64,000 nucleotides of DNA from Delphinus delphis. Lineage: Eukaryota > Chordata > Mammalia > Artiodactyla > Delphinidae. The notes under the pieces were generated by a model. That model did not search any database and was not told the origin of the DNA. It was given only the letters and a program-made list of their open reading frames with translations. Shown here piece after piece: positions 35,600-46,403 of the stretch (the stretch's first letter is position 1; the number at the start of each line of letters is the position of its first letter). The stretch covers positions 36,808,431 through 36,872,430 of the forward strand of contig NC_082696.1 in NCBI RefSeq assembly GCF_949987515.2, in the 5' to 3' direction. The translations under genes were made by a program, and so were the position numbers.

Positions 35600-38500
35600 A
35601 CAAAATTTTACACCCCCTTTTACTTTTTTGTATATATGTACAATCAAGCCCATGAGATAACATCAGTTTCTTTGGGTCTTAAGAACGGACTTAAAAGTGG
35701 TTGTAGTTTCAGCAATTTAACTTGTTGGGGTGACAGTTAAGTGTTTCTGTTGCAAGGGATTTATTTTGTTTCCCATGATAATGGCCTAAGAAAGGCCTGA
35801 TGTCAGGCAGGAGAGAGGAACTCCCATTATCTGTTCTGGAAGACAGCGAATCTGGGGGCACATTTTCAATCCCATAGGCCTCAGGACACTGGAGGTAGCC
35901 CATCTAGGACACAAGGTAGGGAGAAAACTCTGAAGAAAACCAGTTTGTCTTTGGCTTCCTTTCCTATATAAGCCTATGTGTTCTTTGAGTCCTCCTCCTT
36001 TAGCAAAATTTGCCCTCCATTTTCATCTTTTTAATGAGATTCTACAATGGGGTATTTTTTGTGCATCATAGTATTCTGATAGTAAATTCTCTCTCAAGTC
36101 ACAAGGCAGGTTGCCCAGAACCCTCCAGGACTTTTGGTTTAGGATGGACATGGTCTAGGATTTGGTTCTTAAGATGGGAACACTGTACTTTGTAAACGCA
36201 CAGAACAGTATTTAACCCTCCTGAAGCTCTCACGAATCAATAGGTGGGACTGCATTAAAAATATTTATAAGGGAGTAATGTAATGTTTATATTTTATCTG
36301 AGGTTCATTCCATTGTGCAGGTAAGAGTAGACTTGCCCCAAAAAACTCCTCTGTGAGTTTAGGAAGCTGGGATTCTGGGCTGGTCCACCTCTCTGACATA
36401 TGCATGTATCTCAATCTTCTGCAGAATAAATTATTTTGAGAAGCAGGAGTAGGGAGGGCAGTTTATTCATTCTTGACAGATCACAAGGTATTGTCCATAT
36501 TGACAGTCTTTTTTCTGGGCAGGCTGTAGTAGTGGTAAATCGTACTAACCTGGTCAAAGTCAAATGAAGACATTAAGAGAAACAGAGCACAGTCCTTCCA
36601 TGCACCACTGAAAAAACACTGTCCAAAAAAGGGGGGTGGGGCAGAGATGTTCAAAGGCATATGTTGCATATTACAAAGTTCTACTAGAGTAAAACAAAAC
36701 AAACCCAACTCAAAAAAAAGATGAAACTTCTATTCACCTATTCATATATTTCAGGTAAAACAAAATTCAAATGTTTTTATTAAATCTACTGGCACTTTTA
36801 GCTGGCTCTGCAAATATAGTCTTTACTCCTGTCAATAAATATTCATGTTAATTTTCTGGGTAAAAAATCAATTTCATGCTAGCAGAATACTGTGGAATGC
36901 GGTTAGATTAAACTATGGCTCCCGGCTACATGTTTCCAGCACCAAAAATAACCATATGGTGTTGAATGTGTGCAGGTCACTCTGGAGATTTACTGTAATT
37001 ATGTCATGATGTACTTATTGTTATGGATTCAGCAGCCTTTCTTGCCTCTTACCTGCTTTGTTCAAGAGCAGCTGCTGGCTTCAAGCTGTTGTCTGTTTCC
37101 AGCACAGAGGCTGAATGAAGAAATGCTTTCTAGGGAAGTCGTGTTCCAAAGCAGGAACAGCAACAATAGAGGGATTCAACGGGGGTACATAAAGTTCACT
37201 GGGCAAAAGTCTAGTAATCAGCCGGTGCTAATTTAATACTGCCAGTTCCAATCGGTAAATAACACTGCCTATGAAACTTATGCAGAGTTGAAAGGGATGG
37301 GGGATGTATTTAGTGGACAGAAGAATAGAATACTGCTTGTGGAGTGCCTGATTGTGATGGTTTCATTAAATCGACTGCATGAGTGAGCTTCAACTACTAT
37401 TTCTACTCACCGTGTGTGCCAGGACAGCAGAATCGTGGATGCCAGGGTGCAGAACATTTCATAATTTTTTGCTAGATAATCCTCAGTAAAGATATGTATA
37501 TAATCACACACACACATACTTTAACTACGCATCATACATGAAGTGTTCATATATGCAAGTAGAAGTGCTTTTAAGCAAATGCCTAAAACGCTTGATAGAA
37601 TGGTATGTATGAGATGCAGATTTATGGTAATTATTTTGGATTACTGACTTTCTGGCAGTAGTATCTGTTTCCCCCCTTTTGTTTCTTTAATGTGTTTTTA
37701 AATTGGTTTTAAAAATGTACCTTTATTCATACAGTTTACCAGGAAGTAGGTAGGACTGAAACAGATGCAACTCAGGGGACTTTATTTCTCCCACCAAGTC
37801 CCCCTGGATTCTTAGGGTTCTTGTCAGGAAGTATACAAATAATGGGGGTTATAAGGAATGATGTGCCCATGTGTCCATGTCCAGTGTCTCTGGACCCCTC
37901 TGGCTCCTCCTGGCATGTCCCCCTCAGAGCACTTCCTATGCTCCAGTCACACAAACGCTGGCCTTTCTCCTTCCCCTTTACCTGCTGCTCCTGGGTAACT
38001 CTTCTCACCTTCAAGACTAAGTCAGGGGAACCTTCACCGCTGATTTCCTAATCTCAAGTGGGTTAACTGTTCCTTATCTGAGTTCCCCTATTTTCTGGGC
38101 TTTTTCTATACTACTACTTATCACATCACTTTGTAATATTTGCTTTCAACTTGGAATATACTCCTTAGGGCAGTATATTGTATATTTGTATACAAAATGA
38201 TGCTTTTCTATGAATGTGACTTGAGAGAGATGTACAGTGTAAAGTACAGGCTAGATCGTGGATCGTGATTCCCTAACCACCTGCATTGTGACGTGGACCC
38301 CCTCATTGTAATGAGTTTAAATTACACTAATTGCTCCAATTAATAGGTTGGGTATTTAAACGATTATGGTCCCCATATCAAATGCATAGTTTATCTTGGG
38401 TTAACACTGGAGTCTGCTCCACATGAATGATTTTTTCATAGTAAGTGATTATAATATATAGGGTCCTCAAGGCCTTCATCATAATCATTAAAAATCTTAG

Positions 38501-39500
38501 TCTCTATGAGAAAAATAACCATCTTAAGTTTTTTTAATTACTTTATTTCATTCCCACTTGACTCACTTAATTTTATGTTTACTTTAGATTATGATATGAG
38601 GGAGGGTCAAATAGCACCTTTATGAGAATATGAATACTTTAACTCAATGACTATTATGTCATCTACAAATTTGAAGTCGTTTGCATAAAAATCTGAGAAG
38701 AATAGAAAAGCTATTTTTGCGTACTCCTTCCACCCTACTTTTACACCTTATAAAAATATTAAAAAGTAAAACTAGAATGGAATATTACTTTACTGATGTA
38801 TTAGTAAATTATAATTTACTAGTTATACTAGGAGTTAAGCCAGTATTTCAAAGAAAGGCAAATGTATTAGTAAATGTAGTACATTTTATAATAGAGGTGG
38901 TTTTAGATCCCTTTAATAACAGATAGTTAAATACTCAGTTTTGTCCAAATAACACTTGACAGATTTTTATCCTGTACCTTTAAGTTCCAAAATATAACAA
39001 ACTACATTTTGATCATCTGATGACTCTAGGGCAATTGTAGTACACCAGACATAGGAAAGAGGTTAGAAAGCTGTGATCCAAGTCCTTTAAGATTTATATT
39101 CAAAAGAGAAACTATAAAGCACACTTGAATTTTTATCATGTGCTTTTTCCCACTGTGTGTTTCCTGACTGTGCTTCTTCTGTGTTACAAGAGGAGGTGAA
39201 TATCTCGGAGCTGAAAAATCAAATAGGTCAAATTTTTCAATGGATAATGCTGGGTGTGTAATTTTTCCCCATCCTTTTGTGGCAGGGTGGACTTCCTGAA
39301 GGGGTAGACATGAAAAGGAAGCTTGCATAATGCAGAAGGAAAAAGAGAAATGTAAAGTTAGTGAATTGATGTAGGAACCAGAGCCTACACAGCCTGAAAA
39401 TAAGGAACAAAGATGGAAACAACATAAGAGGCCATGGCCCTGAGTTTGTCTGAACTCCTAGGGGAGGCACTAGTCTGAAAGGCAAAAAAAATGTGAAAAA
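35600..39500. other. Unassigned intron, with two CNE-like segments
   Basis: No transposon recognised. 36960-37260 is balanced in composition and contains an ACAATAG SOX-like core. 38270-38370 has clustered homeodomain-like cores (AATTACACTAATTGCTCC, AATTAATAGG). A CA-rich stretch lies at 37505-37516. Regulatory meaning is inference only. Confidence 0.35.
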
Positions 39501-39539
39501 TTTAAATTTTATACAGGAGTGACAGGGAGCAAACACAAA

Positions 39540-40420
39540 ATTTGGGGACTGGAAGGCAAGAAAGCTGGTTTTGGCAGCAGTATTTTGTGCTGATTGGAAA
39601 GAGATAGATTGAGAGCAGCGAGGTTAAATAGAAATTAAGTTGAAGTAGTTCAGGAGTGCAGTGATGAGAGTGAAGATCGCCATCTGGTCAATGGGGATGG
39701 AGGGGCTCTTTCTACCTTTTGGTAGCAGTGATCCGGGATTTTTGGACAATCTGAATGAAGCATAAAAAATATGGAGGTAAAGACAAGCTTAATTCCATGC
39801 TTGGAATAAAAGTAATGTTTCCTACAGTGCAATTTGGAAAGGGGGGGTGTTGAAAGGGAAATATAAAAAGTCACAAGTTTATCTGCAGCCATTTTTTTGC
39901 ATCCTTTTCTTTTGCAAGAAGTTGGGAGAGTAGGATAAGGTAAATAGATGGGGGGTCTTAAATATTTGATTCTGAAATGACAGGCAAAAGGAAGTTATGT
40001 GACAATATGAATACAGTTCTTAGGAGGAAAAGTGCAACTACAATGTATAGAATAACAGAACAGAGAGGAGGGAGTGGAGTCAGCATCTTTGAAAAGAAAG
40101 CAGTTAAAACCACCCAGGTGAGACAGGAAGAGACAGCAAGGGTGGCAACAGGGAGGAAGGCTCAACCTGAGTTGCATCGTAGATGAAGAAGAGGTAGGAG
40201 GAGACCAACTGGAGCAAAAAGGGACAGGGAAAAAAATTCTCTTAAGGTTGAAAGGGCCTGAGGAACAAAAACAAGTGTGGCTCAAAAAAGATACATTCAA
40301 ACTCAAAAACAGAGTGAAAGGATATAAATGTAAAATCTGTTGAGGTAAAGCACTGAATGTGATAAAAGAATGACACTTGGCTATATTGTTATTTCTGTTA
40401 GCATTTGGAAAACAGCAGGA
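39540..40420 (+). repeat. Possible further piece of the ancient L2/MIR-like repeat
   Basis: 'gaagtagttcaggagtgcagtgatgagagtgaag' and 'gatgaagaagaggtaggaggagacc' resemble the internal part of the same ancient family. Heavily decayed and purine-rich; low confidence. Confidence 0.3.
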
Positions 40421-40659
40421 AAAAAATTAACAGAAAATCAGTGATATCATTAAATTGAGGACATTAGAAATGTTTTGTATCCAGAGGATACTCACACTCA
40501 GGGTAGAGGAAAATTAACCTGTGATGAAGAAAGTTAGTTATTAAATTGTCTTCCAAAAGAGTAATGGTCAGTTGACTGCTAGAAACAAGAAAAGAAGAAG
40601 AATTAATCAGTGATAAAGGGGCAGGATTTGAATAAAAGGAAGTTCTATAAGATACTGCA

Positions 40660-40901
40660 GACAGACTCTAGGAGGGTCCCCATGATTCTTCCCTCCTCAC
40701 ATTTATGGCTTTGCATAGCTTCTGAGTGTGGCCTCAACCTGCTCCTAGCCAGTGAAATACAGTGAAGGTGATGGGATGTATGTGATTACATATTCATGAT
40801 TACCTACATAAGATTGTAGGGCCTGTCTTGCAGGAGTCTCCCTTTTGCTTGCTGGCTTTAAGAAGCAAGCTGCCATGTTGTAGGCTGCCTATATAAGGCA
40901 G
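40660..40901 (+). mobile_element. LTR fragment, MaLR/ERVL-like
   Basis: 'gtgaaggtgatgggatgt', 'tgtcttgcaggagtctcccttttgcttgctggctttaagaagcaagctgccatgttgt' is typical of MaLR-like LTRs. It abuts the next LTR piece directly. Confidence 0.55.
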
Positions 40902-41120
40902 TGTCTTAATCAGTTTGGGCTTCTATAACAAAGTACTGGGAGGCTTATAACCAACATAAGTTTATTTCTCACAGTTCTGGAGGTTGGAAGTCCCAGATCA
41001 AGGTGCCAGCATGGTTGGGTTCTGGTGAGGGCCCTCTTCTGGGCTGCAGACAGCCAACTGCTTGTATCCTCACATGGTTGACAGCACAGAGAGCTAGATC
41101 AAGCCCTCATGTCTCTTCTT
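40902..41120 (-). mobile_element. MLT1-type LTR, 3' half, minus strand
   Basis: 'tcagtttgggcttctataacaaagtac', 'agtttatttctcacagttctggaggttggaagtcccagatcaaggtgccagc' and 'tggtgagggccctcttctgg' are the complement of the end of an MLT1 LTR. The element stops where the SINE begins; its other half is not seen beyond the SINE. Confidence 0.8.
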
Positions 41121-41121
41121 C

Positions 41122-41330
41122 TTTTTTTTTTTTTTTTTGCGGTACGCGGGCCTCTCACTGCTGTGGCCTCTCCCGTTGCGGAGCACAGGCTCCAGACACG
41201 CAGGCTCAGCGGCCATGGCTTACAGGCCCAGCCGCTCCGCGGCACGTGGGATCCTCCTGGACCGGGGCACGAATCCGTGTCCCCTGCATCGGCAGGCGGA
41301 CTCTCAATCACTGCGCCACCAGGGAAGCCC
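41122..41330 (-). mobile_element. CHR-2-like tRNA-derived SINE, minus strand
   Basis: T tract at 41122, then GCGGTACGCGGGCCTCTCAC to CCACCAGGGAAGCCC. Full length. Unlike the other young copies, no clear target-site duplication: CTCATGTCTCTTCTT on the left and TCCATATAGG on the right do not match. Confidence 0.93.
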
Positions 41331-41354
41331 TCCATATAGGAATTTTTAAAAATT

Positions 41355-41580
41355 GTGCGTTTGTATCTTTTTGCTAGGCACAATGATAACCACTTTCCAT
41401 ACGTTTTCACTTTGACTTCCCCAAATTCTTTTTTATTACCCCCATTCTAAAAGATGAGAATGCTAATGTTAGAGGATATTCATATTTACCAAGTACACAG
41501 AGCTATTGTGTGTCAGAGCTTTGATTTGCATCCAGATCTGTCTGATTACAAAGTTCATGCTATTAACTGACAGCCTCTGT
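41355..41580 (-). repeat. MIR SINE
   Basis: 'tgctaggcacaatgataac', 'attacccccattctaaaagatgagaa', 'acacagagctattgtgtgtcagag' and 'gcatccagatctgtctgattac' are MIR landmarks in reverse. Confidence 0.75.
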
Positions 41581-41798
41581 GGGAAGATGTAATGATTGGA
41601 GTATAGTTCAGGCTAGAAATAAACTTTGCCTTTATGGATTCCTGAGGAAGCCAGGGCCAAGTAAAGCTTGGAATAGGATCTATGAGTTTTACATATAATC
41701 AGTGTGAAATATTGAAATTCCTAGAGGACACTAAAATCATGTATGTCATATCTCTTATACCTGTTTCTAGTTTGTTAGGTCAAGGCTCTACTACCTTG

Positions 41799-41918
41799 TT
41801 TTTTTTTTGGTCCACACCACACAGCTTGTAGGATCTCAGTTGCCCAACCAGGGATTGAACCCAGGCCCTTGACAGTGAGAGTACAGAGCCCTAACCCCTG
41901 GACAGCCAGGGAACTCCC
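41799..41918 (-). mobile_element. Older tRNA-derived SINE of the CHR/cetartiodactyl group
   Basis: T tract, then GGTCCACACCACACAGCTTG, 'aggatctcagttgcccaaccagggattgaaccca' and 'ggacagccagggaactccct'. Shorter and more diverged than the CHR-2-like copies. Possible degenerate target duplication (CTCTACTAC on the left, CTCTAGTAAC on the right). Confidence 0.85.
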
Positions 41919-41924
41919 TCTAGT

Positions 41925-42775
41925 AACTCTTCATATCACCTCAGGTTAGGGTTTATTCTCCCTATTTTGGCTTTTTTTATGCAAAAGCATCTTTCTTGAA
42001 ATCACTTCACTTCCACAGTGGGTTGATCAGAAAATTCTCTAAAATCTCGTTCAGTTTCTATGTCCTATGTTGTATGACTCAGTTGATTTGCTTTGCATAA
42101 CTTCTTGCAAACAACTCCACATATAATATGGTTTACAAGTCTTTAGTGTTCAGTTTTGAACAACGACAAATTGATCATACTTTGAGAAATCACTGCATTA
42201 AACAATCACATTTCATATTTAATGTATCTTTTACTACTAATTATAATTATTCTTTGCCTTTTAGCTTAAAGTTGAATCCTTCACCTCTCCACAAGAACTG
42301 AAATAGGCAGAACCTTTATGTTGCTCAGCTCTCTGTAGCAGCCTTCCATATGTTTACTTCAAGTCACTTGTGACATGAGAAATATTCCAAGTACTTAGTT
42401 ATTTACTTAATTTGCCAGTCTCTCATCTTCAGAAGCCCCCAACCTAGTGGATTTTAAACCTCTAAACAGATGTCCAGACATATCAGGAACTAAGAAATAT
42501 GGTTAAGTGACTGGCTGGCTAATGAAAAAGGCTGGAGACAGAGATGGGGAGCATATTGTGAAAACCGCTGTGTGTCAGACTAAGGAACTTGTATTTTCAC
42601 CCTCTTGGCTAGAAGCAACCCATTGCAAGGATTAAATTCATCAAACTTTCATTCTTGTTTCTCTTTGATGGGCTTTTTATATTTTTATGAAATTTCTGTC
42701 TATTCACTGCCCCCCGCCAAATGCTTCAAAATAATATACGATGGGAACTGTTTTTCAGCATTTTGCTTTTGCTAA
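41925..42775. other. Unassigned intron
   Basis: No recognisable repeat or exon. Confidence 0.4.
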
Positions 42776-42777
42776 GG

Positions 42778-43395
42778 CAGTGGTTGTCAAACTTTACTGT
42801 GCAGCAGAATCACCTAGAGGAGTTGTTAAAGAAGTCAGAAAGAGAGAGACAAATGCCATATGCTAACACATATATATGGAATTTAAGAAAAAAAAATGTC
42901 ATGAAGAACCTAGGGGTAAGACGGGAATGAAGACACAGACCTACTAGAGAATGGACTTGAGGATATGGGGAGGGGGAAGGGTAAGCTGTGACAAAGCGAG
43001 AGAGAGGCATGGACATATATACACTACCAAACGTAAGGTAGATAGCTAGTGGGAAGCAGCCTCATAGCACAGGGAGATCAGCTCGGTGCTTTGTGACCGC
43101 CTGGAGGGGTGGGATAGGGAGGGTGGGAGGGAGGGAGACGCAAGAGGGAAGAGATATGGGAACATATGTATATGTATAACTGATTCACTTTATTATAAAG
43201 CAGAAACTAACACACCATTGTAAAGCAATTATACTCCAATAAAGATGTTAAAAAAAAAAAAAAGATTGCTGGGCCCTGTCACACCGTTTCTGATTTAGTG
43301 GTCTGGGGAGAGGGTCTGAGAATCTGCATTTTTAACAAGTTTCCACGTGCTGCTGATGTTCCTGGTCCAAAGACCACATTTTGAGAAACCCAGTG
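42778..43395 (+). mobile_element. MER20 (hAT-Charlie MITE) interrupted by an L1
   Basis: The left arm, 42778-42830, reads CAGTGGTTGTCAAACTTTAC to GAGGAGTTGTTAAA. The right arm, 43264-43395, reads 'gattgctgggccctgtcacaccgtttctgatttagtgg', 'gagaatctgcatttttaacaag', 'tgctgatgttcctggtcc' and 'cacattttgagaaacccagtg'. Joined without the L1 they make one MER20 of about the usual length. Confidence 0.88.
42831..43263 (+). mobile_element. Young 5'-truncated L1 3' end, plus strand
   Basis: Starts GAAGTCAGAAAGAGAGAGAC (the end of ORF2), runs through the 3' UTR 'ggacttgaggatatggggaggggg' and 'gcagaaactaacacaccattgtaaagcaattat', and ends CCAATAAAGATGTTAAAAAA. Same subfamily as the copies at 10876, 44084 and 46240. 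Confidence 0.93.
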
Positions 43396-43399
43396 CTCA

Positions 43400-44075
43400 G
43401 GAATATCCACTGCAAGTCATTAGGCTGTTAACTGCAGTTCTATATTTTTTTAAATGTAAAATATTTTCAGTAGCTTCATGCAAATATAAAATTTCAAGCA
43501 GACATATAGTTATTATCTTATTGCCTTTGAAGATATCAGATTGCAAGTGTAACCAGTCTTATGGAATTGGTACATTTCTGAAACTATTCATATGTTGAAT
43601 TCCATTTTACATCACTAAGGAAACAAACTTTTGGTTGAATTCTCAAGAGAGAAAAAAAAATTTTATGGTATAAATGCTCACCCCTAATTTGCTTGTTTGA
43701 ATGCTTTTATCGTTTTGAAACTTAATGGCTTCTTACTGTGGGGACTCACTTATAAAGAGCCCATTCTTCTTTAGAAATGAAGTGATTTTTACCGGATCAC
43801 AGGGAGCCTCAACTTTCTACAAAACTCTCAGAGGGAGCCAGAACCTTGTGGGCTTTGTCATTTACTGCCAAGTCCCAGATCTCTCTGCATAGAGACTGTT
43901 TTTCGCAACTTGCTGTGAATAAGAACAGCTGCCCCTTTTGTCTTTGCTTTTGAAGGCAGTACATATGCTTGCGTGATTGAACAGGGGCTGGTGTTGGCTC
44001 TTCATGTGCTAAAGCAGGAGGAAGATCAAATCTGGTACATACCCTCTGGTCAAGTACCCACCCACAAGGCTAATT
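43400..44075. other. Unassigned intron
   Basis: Unique sequence with no repeat or exon recognised. Confidence 0.4.
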
Positions 44076-44083
44076 AAAATGTG

Positions 44084-44882
44084 TGATGGACATTGTGGCA
44101 CATGACTCTTTTTGAATTATGGTTTCCTCAGGGTATATGCCCAGTAGTGGGATTGCTGGGTCATATGGTAGTTTTTTTTTAGTTTTTTAAGGAACCTCCA
44201 TACTGTTCTCCATAGTGGCTCTATCAATTTACATTTCTACCAGCAGTGCAAGAGGGTTCCCTTTTCTCCACACCCTCTCCAGCATTTATTGTTTGTAGAT
44301 TTTTTGATGATTTTGATGATTTACAATAGCCAGGACATGGAAGCAACCTAAGTGTCCATCAACAGATGAATGGATAAGGAAGATATTACTCAACCTTAAA
44401 AAGAAATGAAATTGAATTATTTGTAGTGAGGTAGATGGACCTAGAGTCTGTCATACAGTGAAGTAAGTCAGAAAGAGAAAAACAAATACCGTATGCTAAC
44501 ACATACATATGGAATCTAAAAAAAAAAAAGGGTTCTGAAGAACCTAGGGGCAGGACAGAAATAAAGACGCAGACATAGAAAACGGACTTGAGGACACGGG
44601 GAGGGGGAAGGGTAAGCTGGGACGAAGTGAGAGAGTGGCATGGACATATATACATTACCAAATGTAAAATAGATAGCTAGTGGGAAGCAGCCACATAGCA
44701 CAGGGAGATCAGCTCGGTGCTTTGTGTCCACCTAGAGGGGTGGGATAGGGAGGGTGGGAGGGAGACGCAAGAGGGAGGGGATATGGGGATATATGTATGC
44801 ATATAGCTGATTCACTTTGTTATACAGCAGAAACTAACACAACATTGTAAACCAATTATACTCCAATAAAGATGTTAAAAAA
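44084..44882 (+). mobile_element. Young L1 with inverted 5' part (twin priming)
   Basis: 44084 to about 44322 reads as the complement of L1 ORF2 ('gggattgctgggtcatatggtag', 'ccacaccctctccagcatttattgtttg'). From about 44323 ('atttacaatagccaggacatgg') to 44882 it runs forward through the ORF2 end and 3' UTR to a poly-A tail. In intact L1 the two parts are adjacent, only a few bases apart. Target-site duplications AAAATGTG at 44076-44083 and 44883-44890 bracket both parts, so this was one insertion. About 20 bases are missing near 44385 relative to related copies. Confidence 0.92.
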
Positions 44883-44890
44883 AAAATGTG

Positions 44891-46227
44891 CTGGGCTGCT
44901 GCTGGGCTCTCACACACTATCCTCTAGATGGGGTTCCTGCCTTTCATGTGGAATCGGCTTGGTAGACCCATTACCAAACTCCCTTCTTCCAGTGAACTCT
45001 ATGCAAAAGAAAAAGGAAAATAGCTTCTCTGAATGGGGGAACTATTGACATGTGGCAGCACAGGAGTGACAGAGATTCAGATCTGTATAAAGAGATAATT
45101 CAGACAAACATAGGCAATGTAAAGAAGTCTCATTAAAAAGTCCACATCGAAATACCGAGACTTATCTTGTCACCCACAGGAATAGAAGTTTCTGTTTTCC
45201 ATGATCACATTAAATGGGACAGGAACATATAATCCTTTTTCTGCTAATGGGATGTGACTCCAGTAGTGAATTAACACTTTCTTCTTATGGTTCATTCTGA
45301 TTCAGTAAATGGCACAGGTGATATTTCACCTGTCAAGTGTTTACTTATGTTTGTTCCAAAATGTGTTGAGGAAGAGGGTGGGTGGGAAATCCAGGCTGAT
45401 CTTGATCAGAGAACAGAGTGTATTCTCTACTTAGAGCTGAACATTTATCATGACATATGCTGGCTGCACAGTCAAAGCTTATCACCGCCCACAGCTTCCG
45501 AAGCACGACAGGATAGCTCTGCGGGGGGCCGCTTCCTCGGCAGATGCGGTTTGATACGTCAAGGGCAGGACCTGAGTAAAGTGGAGGAATACATTCAGCT
45601 GGGCCTTCTTTGTGTGAGTGACGGGGGAGGCTTTATTAATTCGACCTCATAAAATTTTTTTAAATGCTTATTTAATCCAGTTTATCGTTCTCTGATGAGA
45701 ACTGGTCATAATTTCAAGTTGGAATATATCAATCTTTATATTAGAGAACATTGATTTATATTGACCCTAAAACATAGATCAAGAGGAGAAATTTCATTCA
45801 AGTCAGCACATCGTGTTTATATTTTATCACAGGTGTTGGGAGTCTTTTTCCCTCTGGACTGAAGTGACTTTAAATACTACTTTGCTTACACAATTCTTTA
45901 TAAGACTTAATTCTGAGCTGACACAATATTGTCCTATGGTTGTGAGTTCCTACAAAGATATTGGTGTCTACTGTAAGAACGTTATGTCACATAAGCTTAA
46001 AGTTAATATTTCAGCTAATAAAAGATTTTTAATGTTATGCCCCCAGTCAAACGTTGTGACTCTTTTATAAGTCATAAACAAATTACTACTGTGACCACTT
46101 TCAAGTGTATGGTGTCAACATCTCTTTAAAATAGACTTTCTGAAATTTTCTAACTTATGACTATAACATTCCCCATTCTACACTGGACACTAATTATTAA
46201 AATTTGGTATCTCGCTGATCATAGCTC
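44891..46227. other. Low-repeat intron with a CNE-like core
   Basis: No transposon seen. 45170-45650 has mixed composition with several CpGs and a paired E-box palindrome (45314-45333). The 121-codon open frame at 45287-45652 matches no protein I know. Regulatory function is inferred. Confidence 0.35.
45314..45333. promoter_or_regulatory. Palindromic pair of CAGGTG/CACCTG E-boxes (candidate)
   Basis: ACAGGTGA and TCACCTGT form perfect 8-bp arms around TATT. Both arms contain the E-box core bound by ZEB, SNAI and some bHLH proteins. Binding is not shown, only the motif. Confidence 0.3.
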
Positions 46228-46239
46228 TCTGGCTATTTC

Positions 46240-46391
46240 TTTTCTTTTTTTTCTTAACATCTTTATTGGAGTATAATTGCTTTACAATGGTGTGTTAGTT
46301 TCTGCTTTATAACAAAGTGAATCAGTTATACATATACATATATCGCCATATCTCTTCCCTCTTGCGTCTCCCTCCCTCCCACCCTCCCTAT
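46240..46391 (-). mobile_element. Very short young L1 3' end, minus strand
   Basis: T-rich start, AACATCTTTATTGGAGTATA, then 'ttacaatggtgtgttagtttctgc', ending 'tctccctccctcccaccctcccta'. Perfect 12-bp target-site duplications TCTGGCTATTTC at 46228-46239 and 46392-46403. Only about 152 bp of L1 was copied. Confidence 0.95.
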
Positions 46392-46403
46392 TCTGGCTAT
46401 TTC

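Noticed and set aside
45287..45652. 121-codon plus-strand frame
   Set aside because: No known similarity and it lies on the strand opposite to NKAIN2. Length is within chance for 64 kb.
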